From Myrica gale (Eukaryota; Streptophyta; Magnoliopsida; Fagales; Myricaceae): DNA of 64,000 nt. Of this stretch, positions 57,701-64,000 are shown one piece after another; the stretch's first letter is position 1, and each line of letters begins with the position of its first letter. The DNA is taken from contig OZ005617.1 of NCBI GenBank assembly GCA_963930655.1, positions 15,094,068 through 15,158,067 of the forward strand, read 5' to 3'. The notes beneath the pieces are model-generated. The model was given only the letters and a program-made list of their open reading frames with translations. It made no database searches and was not told the origin of the DNA. Made by a program: the position numbers and the translations under genes.

Positions 57701-59741
57701 TTTGCTCTCTCTGATAGATATGAGAACTCCTAGTTTTTGCATGAAACTCTTTCACCTACCTCCATTTGAAATGTTGTTCAAACTGTGCTTTGGCTGGTCA
57801 TGTTGAAAAGTCTTTCCAAAGCTGCTTCCATTGCAGCTTATCAGCTTAGGATCGAAACTCTTGGAAAAGGCTTTGTCCAAACAACTGCTGAAAGCCTATC
57901 GAATATGGTCTTTGCAACTTCATTTCCAAGCCTTTCTTCTTTCAAATTGATCTGTGTAATCGTCTGCAACTCATTCTATATCTATCTCTCTGGCTTGAAA
58001 TAAACTCATTCTCGAGTCATCATTTGCCTGTCACCTTAGAGAACACGGAATTGCTGAAGATGAACTTACTGAACAGATGTTCTCTTTTCTCTGAGTTTGC
58101 CTTTTGTACTGGTATTGAAGGCTTGCTTCGGGTTCTGAAGACAACTCATCAGCTTCCTCTTTAATATCCTTACTAGCTGTTGTCAGTAGGAAGCCACTGT
58201 TAATCTCATCTAGTCAATCTAAGAAATTTTCAATATGAAGATGCCCATTAAAGCTAGGCAGGTCAATCTTCCTGCAAAGATCTTTAGGTCCTTAATCATA
58301 ATGATCATGGCTAGCTTTCTTCATTTCATGGTTCGCATCTGGAGCCATTGAACAACCAAGCAAGAACCGCTCATAATACTTGGTGAGTCTATGCTAGAAA
58401 TCCATGAATTGACCATTGTAGGAGGCTCTCTTTTCTGATTGTTGTCATTGGGAAGATTGCGACCATTTTTTGTAATAGACAGCCGGGCAGTGACAAGTCT
58501 ATAATACTCATGGCATAGTGGAAGTCCAAGGAAGACAAGATCTCTGCAGTCTTTCTTTGAAACCTTGAATCTCTCTGGAGAACAAGAAAACGGGGAAAAA
58601 ATTCTGTGGAATGGCTTGATAGTTATGCGAGTGTCATTACTTACCTTTATATAGGTTACACTGCAATACCCAAGAGAAATATCATAAAATCACTAAATGA
58701 AACATAATAAGACAAACAGAAAACCCATAATCATCATTTGGAGTTTGCTAGCACTTCGAACACCACTTTGTATGTGACCGTTTGTTTGGCTTGCTTTTGA
58801 GCTGTTCTTTGAATGCTTTATAAATGAAGCTCTGTGACCTACTTCTATTTAAAATATTGTGCGAATCACTCTTGAATGCACCCTTTAATTGGCTCACATT
58901 GGGAGGCTTCGCTACTTCGAATGCAGCTTTCTGTCTGAGCTCAAAACTCACTGGATGAGCTCCATATAAATGGCCATCAAACGCTATACTATGTGTCCCT
59001 TGTGCTTTTACTTTCAGGCCTTGTTTATTCAAATTGTTTCATGTAAGCGTGTGAAACCTATTACCACTAGTTTACCTGAGAAAGCTTATCGGAGAATGAG
59101 TTTCCATGCTGTATATTTGGCCATATTTATGTTTCATTTACTCTCCTGGAAGCGATTCAGAATAGAAATGTCAGACAGTACTTCTGCTGTATACTTATTA
59201 CGAGTTAATCTCTTTATCTTCAATTGAACTGTACATCGAACTATTGTGGCTGTAAAGAAATGAAAAAAACTACTGATACTCATCTTGGTAATCTAGGAGA
59301 AGAGCTATAAATTTGACTTACCAGAGACAGTCACCTGTTTTGCAGACATGGGAATTGCATGAGAAGGGGGAACTAATGAGATTAGTGGACACATCATTGA
59401 ATGAGGATTTGAACCCTGAGGAGGCATGCAGATTTTTAAAGATTGGTCTTCTTTGCACCCAGGACATGCCAAAGTGCCGGCCGTCCATGTCCACTGTTGT
59501 CAGGATGTTACAGGGTGAAATACGCGTATATGACATGGAGATATCAAAACCAGGCCTACTTTCTCAGTTCATGGATACAAAAGAAAGCGGAGGCCAGAAA
59601 TATAAAGAGGAATCAAAAAATACATCTGACACCGAAACTTCAGGATTAGGAAAGCTGGATAATTCATCTTCATCATCAGGGATCACGACCACTTCTGTTG
59701 CTACCATGACATTCAATTCAATATATGACCGAAGCAATTAA
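54772..59741 (+). CDS. Receptor-like cytoplasmic protein kinase, CRPK1/At1g16670-like, 394 aa, six coding exons
   Basis: Exons: 54772-54844, 55637-55752, 55878-56088, 56197-56434, 56694-56844, 59346-59741 (stop TAA). All are GT-AG and in frame, 1,185 nt. Serine/threonine kinase of the RLCK type: no signal peptide or membrane segment, and a Cys-rich start (MACFSCF) that may be S-acylated. Kinase landmarks are the glycine loop [10 protein letters not shown] (about 54-63), VAAIK (Lys about 75), HRDIKASN (about 171), DFG (about 191), GYLAPEYA (about 214-221) and [16 protein letters not shown] makes it an RD kinase. The C-terminal tail (about 340-394) is Ser/Thr-rich. Closest by pattern is the Arabidopsis cold-responsive kinase CRPK1 (At1g16670), which acts at the plasma membrane; the same role here is inferred. 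Intron 5 is 2.5 kb and holds repeat debris. No inactivating change seen. Confidence 0.94.
58120..58330 (-). pseudogene. Ty3/gypsy gag-like fragment in kinase intron 5, antisense
   Basis: The minus strand reads [18 protein letters not shown] and IENFLD, then a stop, then LDEI (about 58290-58203). This resembles the start of gypsy gag domains (I-D-x-P-x-F-x-G, then x-x-FLDWL). It is short and broken, so moderate to low confidence. Confidence 0.4.
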
Positions 59742-60085
59742 GTAGGGTGAAACATATTATTAGGTATTCTTTTGACAGCCCTTTGGAGGTTTTTCTCTTG
59801 TCTTGATTTCTTGTGAGGAAATATGAAAATAAAAAGCGAATTTAAAGTTCCGTCAAAGCAGTTAAAGTACTTTCAAAGTGCTGCCCTAACTACACCTTAA
59901 ATCACTCTTTTGGGACCTTCAATTGGCCAAGTCTTTTTGTCATAAATTGTATTGTTTTCATTTTTTTTTTTAAGAATGAGTTTGCTTGAATTTTCTCATA
60001 TCTAAATTGTACTCTCGGCTGACAACTTTAAAAAGATTTGCAGAAAAACTGTGTTCGTCTTTATCGAGACCTTTCATTATATAGA
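59742..60085 (+). other. 3' flank of the kinase gene
   Basis: Probable 3' UTR. AATAAAAAG at about 59828 could be the polyadenylation signal. No other gene. Confidence 0.5.
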
Positions 60086-60235
60086 CCTATTCTAATGCTA
60101 TGAAGATTACATTGCTATATAAGGAAATAAAAGCTGTACAATCGAGCTATACAAGGAGAGCCTATTCTAATGCTATGAAGATTACATTGCTATATAAGAA
60201 AATAAAAGCTGTACAATCGAGCTATACAAGGAGAG
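60086..60235. repeat. Tandem duplication, two 75-bp units
   Basis: Units 60086-60160 and 60161-60235, almost identical. Both start CCTATTCTAATGC and contain AAGCTGTACAATCGAGC. On the minus strand this lies in the presumed 3' LTR/UTR of the copia relic. Confidence 0.92.
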
Positions 60236-60320
60236 GAATCAAGCTAAAAGGAAACAAAGCTGTAAAGTGATTTTGAATTGGCCATAAAATGGCCAGCTAG
60301 ATATCAGTTGACATCCTACC

Positions 60321-60760
60321 TCAAATTGATGCTTGTAAGTCGACAAGCATCAATTTACTATCGAGGAAGTGATGGTGTTGTCGTGTCATGGACTTGGTGA
60401 AGATATCCGCAACCTGGAAGGCGGTGGAAATGTGTGGAAGGGTGATAACCTTTCGATCAAAAGCTTCGAGAATGGAGTGGCAGCCGACCTCAATGTGCTT
60501 GGTTCGCTCATAGAATACAGGATTTACGGCAATTTGGATGGCACTCGTGTTGTTGTCATGACATAACTTGAGTATCCTTAACTACCCACTTGGCATGTTG
60601 CTACTTTGCTTTATCTTTAACTGGAGGAGGACTACTGCCATCAACATAAACCGATAGATCCTTGCCTGTGACAAAGGCTCGGAATTGAAATGCCCAGCCG
60701 AGTAATTCACGTCATTAAATTGAACGAAGAAAGTATCTGACATGTTGCAGAGTCGAAAAA
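60321..60760 (-). pseudogene. Internally deleted Ty1/copia relic: gag start joined to RNase H end
   Basis: On the minus strand, 5' to 3'. About 60755-60563 reads as copia gag N-terminus in two frames (NYSAG, then FQFRAFVTGKDLSVYVDG and SSPPPVKDKAK, HAKWVVKDTQ). About 60558-60321 reads as the C-terminal end of copia RNase H (NTSAIQIAVNPVFYERTKH, IEVGCH, ADIFTKSMTRQ, then a stop). Protease, integrase and RT, about 3-4 kb in a full element, are missing between them. LTRs were not delimited. Frameshift plus deletion make it a relic. It may once have moved using proteins from other copies. Confidence 0.65.
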
Positions 60761-61340
60761 TATCACCCACGCCAAAAAAAACAGGTCGAACAGAGTATTA
60801 TCCACGCCAATAAAATATCATCACGCAACAAAGGGCCGACATACAGTAGCACCCACACAAGCACAGTAGCACCCACACAAGCACCGAGAGGAGCACCCAC
60901 GACAGGAAAAAATTGCACCCAAAATGATGGCGCCGAAAGCAGCAGAAGATATCACCCACAATAACTGCACCGAAATCAACAGAATAGCACCACTGCACCA
61001 ATAGCAGTACCCAAAACAGAGAGCACCCACGCCGACACGAGTAAGACCAAAATCAACAAGAAGCACCAACGAAATACCGAAACGCTATACCGAAATACGA
61101 GATCACCAACGAAACTGGAAATAGAAAATTCCACCACCGACGAATGAGAAATGGTCCGCCGACAGCAAGAGACGAGATCGGCAAAAGAGCCGAATGCGAG
61201 AAACGCGATCTGCGACAGCGGTGGAACACTAGGAAATCGCCGAGAGCCACCAGGAGAACCAGAAATACTCTCACGACGGTCTGGAACAAAGCATCCTAGT
61301 TTAGTTTGGCAAGTGAAGTTCTTTGGGGCAATATAAATCC
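60761..61340 (-). repeat. Probable 5' leader of the copia relic
   Basis: On the minus strand it is rich in repeated GTGGGTG(C/A)T words (complement CACCCAC/GCACCCAC at about 60771, 60850, 60869, 60891, 60951 and 61025), lying directly upstream of the gag piece. Open stretches across it are low-complexity and I do not call them genes. Confidence 0.4.
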
Positions 61341-61623
61341 TGTTTCGTACATTGGAATCCAACATAGTGATAGTGATCACAGAAATGCGTCCAGAAAAAT
61401 TATTTCCTACTTGTACTCTGGCTGATACTCCGTGTTAGGCATGATGAAAGGGTTAACTGATAGAGATCATAGGTGATCTCTTTCTACGAGTAACAAACGG
61501 ACAATATGTGTAACAATGATACATTATTTGGATCATCCTAGTATAAAATGAGTAAAAGGATGCAAAAAAAGAAGAAGAGAAAATGGAAAATGGAAAAAGA
61601 AAAAGAAAAGTTGTGTAGTCAAT
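61341..61623. other. 3' flank of the ABCG gene
   Basis: Includes an A-rich stretch (about 61565-61610). No gene. Confidence 0.4.
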
Positions 61624-63486
61624 CTAGCTTCTGCTTTTGGAACATCTCCACCACAAAATGAAAAAACAAAGCACTCTGTACCCAATGATAAAACTCAACA
61701 TCACAGCCAAATTGCGCCATTTCTGTGACTCTAAAAGACCTTGCTGTGTTAGGAACCCATTTGCATTCAACTGGCATTGTCCTCCCTCGAATGTCAAGCA
61801 CCTGGCCCTCCCTTGCTCTCCTCCATACTCATTTATCATCAAACACTCAAATGGGTACTTGAACAAACTCAGATAATGCATGAAAATCCAGTACCTAGGT
61901 ATGTTTTCCTTTGATATGAAATACCCAGAAAAGAGAAAGAAAGAACCCATTATCCCTGCAATCATGGAGTTACCCATAATGAAGTTTGGCACTAGAGCAC
62001 TGAAACATGCAACAAGAGAATCGGACATCAAGAGAACCATCCAAACCACCAGAGAAAAGTAAAGGAATCCATTGATGTCCTTCCTTAAACCAACTAGCCA
62101 GTAAACTGGGGTCGAGTAGAGAAGGCCAACCATTAAAAGGAAAGGAAGAAAAACGAGGGTGTTTGCGATGACATAAGAAGATACTCTGTAAGCTCCTCTG
62201 GAAGTCTCGTTCATCAAAATTCTTCTCTCTTGTAGGAAAATTGGGAGGCCTTCGGTTGTGGAAGATAGCAGGAAGGTGAGGCTGAAGGCAAAAAACCCAG
62301 TTCGGGTTTGTAAGGCAACTTGCCCCTCCTTATTGCCTACATTCAGGAATATTGTACCCAGTATAAACCCGGCTAGCAACGCTTGTATAACTCTCGTGCC
62401 AAAGAGTTGCTTGGTTCTGAAGATGTTTTTGCAAAATCTTTGCCCAAGTATTAGAACCTCCTCAAATCTGGAATTACCGAAGAAGAGAAGCTTTGCTTCT
62501 CCATCGTTAGAGTATTCATGCTTCCTCACTTTCTGATCTTCATCCTTGTTTTCGTCAGTGTGTTCTTCTTCCAATGAACTTTGGTCGCTGGGAGTTTCTG
62601 AAGTTTGAACAACTAAGCTTTCTATATCATCAATGGCGAATTCAAGCACATTAACATGTGGAGGAATGCCATGGCCGGCCAACCTAAGCCTCTCTTCAAG
62701 AAGGTTCAATGATCCATGATGCAGGACAAATCCTTCCGAGAGCAAAACAATGTGATCGAACAGCTCGAGGATTCGAAAACCAGGTTGGTGGATGGTTAAA
62801 ACAATTGTCTTACCTTGATTCACTACCATTGATCTAAGCAATGAGACCACATGAAGGGCTGAGGCAGAATCCAACCCAGAAGTTGGTTCATCGATCAAAA
62901 TTACTGCAGGGTCATGAACTACACCAACTCCAATCGAAACTCTACGCCTTTCCCCGCCCGAAATGCCTCGATATGATCCCCCGCCGATCCTCGAACTTGC
63001 AACGTGATCCAAACCAAGCTCCTTCATTAGCTCTTTCACTCTAAGGGCAGCCTCTTTTCTCCCACACCTTAGCCTTAGCAGAGCACTATACATGAGTGTT
63101 TCTTCCACTGTAAGCAATGGAAACAAAGCATCGTCTTGGGTGACATATCCCGATATTCTCCCAAAACGTTTAGCGTCCATAGGCCAATCATTCACCAATA
63201 CCTGACCCGACACCCTCCTCGGCGCTATCTTTCCAGCAAGAATCTCTAGCAGGGTGGTTTTTCCAGCTCCACTAGGACCAGCAATCGCTGTGATCTGCCC
63301 GGGCCTTGCTTCGCAATTTACATTCCTCAAGATGAACTTAGGAGCTCTCTTTGGAGGTCCACAACAACACTTCCATGCCAGTTCATCAAACCGGCCACAT
63401 AATAATTTGTAGCAAAGATTTTTGGTTTCTAACGTATATGGAATTCTCCGGCCACCAGAAACCAGCCCCGTCACTGGCAATTCCAT
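61624..63486 (-). CDS. Half-size ABC transporter, ABCG subfamily, ABCG10-like, 620 aa, single exon
   Basis: ATG at 63486-63484, stop TAG at 61626-61624, no intron. It has the reverse domain order typical of ABCG half-transporters: an N-terminal ATP-binding domain followed by the membrane domain. Visible are Walker A GPSGAGKT (about 70-77), the signature ISGGE (about 175-179), Walker B VILIDE (about 195-200) and the switch His in TIHQPG (about 233). A variable acidic linker follows (about 295-330, [13 protein letters not shown]). The ABC2-type membrane domain (about 345-620) has about six hydrophobic segments, with [22 protein letters not shown] and [13 protein letters not shown]. Length and pattern (MELPV start, LETKNLCY) fit the plant ABCG10 group. 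Such proteins work as dimers in membranes; substrate not readable from sequence. No inactivating change. Confidence 0.96.
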   Translation of the reverse strand: MELPVTGLVSGGRRIPYTLETKNLCYKLLCGRFDELAWKCCCGPPKRAPKFILRNVNCEARPGQITAIAGPSGAGKTTLLEILAGKIAPRRVSGQVLVNDWPMDAKRFGRISGYVTQDDALFPLLTVEETLMYSALLRLRCGRKEAALRVKELMKELGLDHVASSRIGGGSYRGISGGERRRVSIGVGVVHDPAVILIDEPTSGLDSASALHVVSLLRSMVVNQGKTIVLTIHQPGFRILELFDHIVLLSEGFVLHHGSLNLLEERLRLAGHGIPPHVNVLEFAIDDIESLVVQTSETPSDQSSLEEEHTDENKDEDQKVRKHEYSNDGEAKLLFFGNSRFEEVLILGQRFCKNIFRTKQLFGTRVIQALLAGFILGTIFLNVGNKEGQVALQTRTGFFAFSLTFLLSSTTEGLPIFLQERRILMNETSRGAYRVSSYVIANTLVFLPFLLMVGLLYSTPVYWLVGLRKDINGFLYFSLVVWMVLLMSDSLVACFSALVPNFIMGNSMIAGIMGSFFLFSGYFISKENIPRYWIFMHYLSLFKYPFECLMINEYGGEQGRARCLTFEGGQCQLNANGFLTQQGLLESQKWRNLAVMLSFIIGYRVLCFFILWWRCSKSRS

Positions 63487-64000
63487 AAGAGACTCAGGGA
63501 GAGTGAAAGAAAGAAAGAAAGTATGATACGTTGTATGAATGATATGTGAAGTGAAGGAGGGGATGAGCTAACACACGAAACTAGGTGTTACAAACTTAGA
63601 ATTTAAAAAGCTTGAGAAGCTAGCCAATGGAGATAGTTGGCATGCATGGGCTTAGAGCCTTAAAGACGGACAGGAAGCACTTGGTAGTGGGCTTGACTTG
63701 ATTTTGCTTTCCCAATTGGGGACTTTTGGTGAGGTTTGGAACGTAGGAAGAGTGATTCACGAAAGCTGAAAACACAAGGAGGCTGGCTAATTACTTGGGG
63801 GGGGGGAAGCTTTTCGAGGTGAACCTAACATTGACTGTGAAGGGGTTGGTGTTGGTGTTGGTTGCCTCACCATCTTCCCCGCTCTAACCCACAGCTCAGC
63901 AGTTAAGTAGGTTGGAAACTGCTAAGGGTAACAACATTGGACAGGGGTTTTCTATGTTGGGAAGGTCAAAACGACACTTGTCATACAATATATATTGTTA
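63487..64000 (-). promoter_or_regulatory. Upstream region of the ABCG gene
   Basis: A GAAA repeat (complement side, about 63505-63519) lies just 5' of the start codon and may be leader. A run of 10 G at 63797-63806. No confident TATA box or other control site. Confidence 0.4.

Noticed and set aside
57785..58003. Extra exon in kinase intron 5
   Set aside because: Open for 72 codons but no kinase homology; exon 5 (to 56844) and exon 6 (from 59346) join in frame and complete the family pattern without it.
60798..61380. Several overlapping minus-strand ORFs upstream of the copia relic
   Set aside because: Low-complexity Val/Leu/Cys/Gly-rich translations from GTGGGTG-type repeats; better explained as retroelement leader.
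1..64000. CRISPR arrays, operons, riboswitches, prokaryotic phage or plasmid features
   Set aside because: No regularly spaced repeats with unique spacers, no ribosome-binding-site-led gene strings and no such proteins; all context is plant nuclear.

Overview
This is plant nuclear DNA, most likely from a flowering plant and probably a woody dicot or magnoliid; the sequence alone does not name the species. The reasons are genes split by GT-AG introns with clear plant orthologues, Ty1/copia elements primed by initiator tRNA-Met, an L1-type LINE, TRIMs, hAT, Mutator-like and Tourist-like elements, and AT-rich spacers full of degenerate repeats. There is no bacterial, organellar or viral gene organisation. 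I found no novel multi-gene system; the unusual content is in the transposable elements.

Four host genes look intact. (1) A GT31 beta-1,3-galactosyltransferase-like gene lies on the minus strand at 19379-23612, with seven exons encoding 346 aa. (2) A tandem two-domain DJ-1/PfpI gene lies on the plus strand at 34033-38905, with eight exons encoding 428 aa. (3) A receptor-like cytoplasmic kinase of the CRPK1/At1g16670 type lies on the plus strand at 54772-59741, with six coding exons encoding 394 aa. (4) A single-exon half-size ABCG transporter close to ABCG10 lies on the minus strand at 61624-63486, encoding 620 aa. They form no operon or evident pathway cluster.

Layout. 0-3.6 kb: an LTR fragment, Tourist-like MITEs and a 1.1-kb Mutator-like element with about 280-bp inverted repeats. 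3.6-9.5 kb: a complete but dead Tork/Tnt1-like copia element (LTRs 479 bp each, TSD ACTGC) with a MITE in its protease region and three in-frame stops. 10.8-16.4 kb: a SINE-like insert, a composite hAT element (TSD CCTGCTGG), a TRIM LTR remnant, a 1,560-bp solo LTR (TSD AAATG) carrying tRNA-like modules, and another LTR-like block. 19.4-23.6 kb: the GT31 gene. 24.9-27.1 kb: a Mutator-like element carrying a GRF zinc-finger pseudogene. 27.2-32.0 kb: a 4.8-kb hAT element with a decayed transposase and a nested LTR remnant. 34.0-38.9 kb: the DJ-1 gene. 39.3-39.8 kb: a TRIM whose distal LTR copy is inverted although the TSD is intact. 40.5-44.9 and 49.2-49.7 kb: LINE pieces separated by nested repeats. 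50.8-53.0 kb: three small DNA transposons. 54.8-63.5 kb: the kinase, an internally deleted copia relic and the ABCG gene.

Transposon boundaries given with target-site duplications were read base by base. Exon boundaries were set by splice consensus plus continuity of the reading frame across every junction; no transcript or homology search was available.
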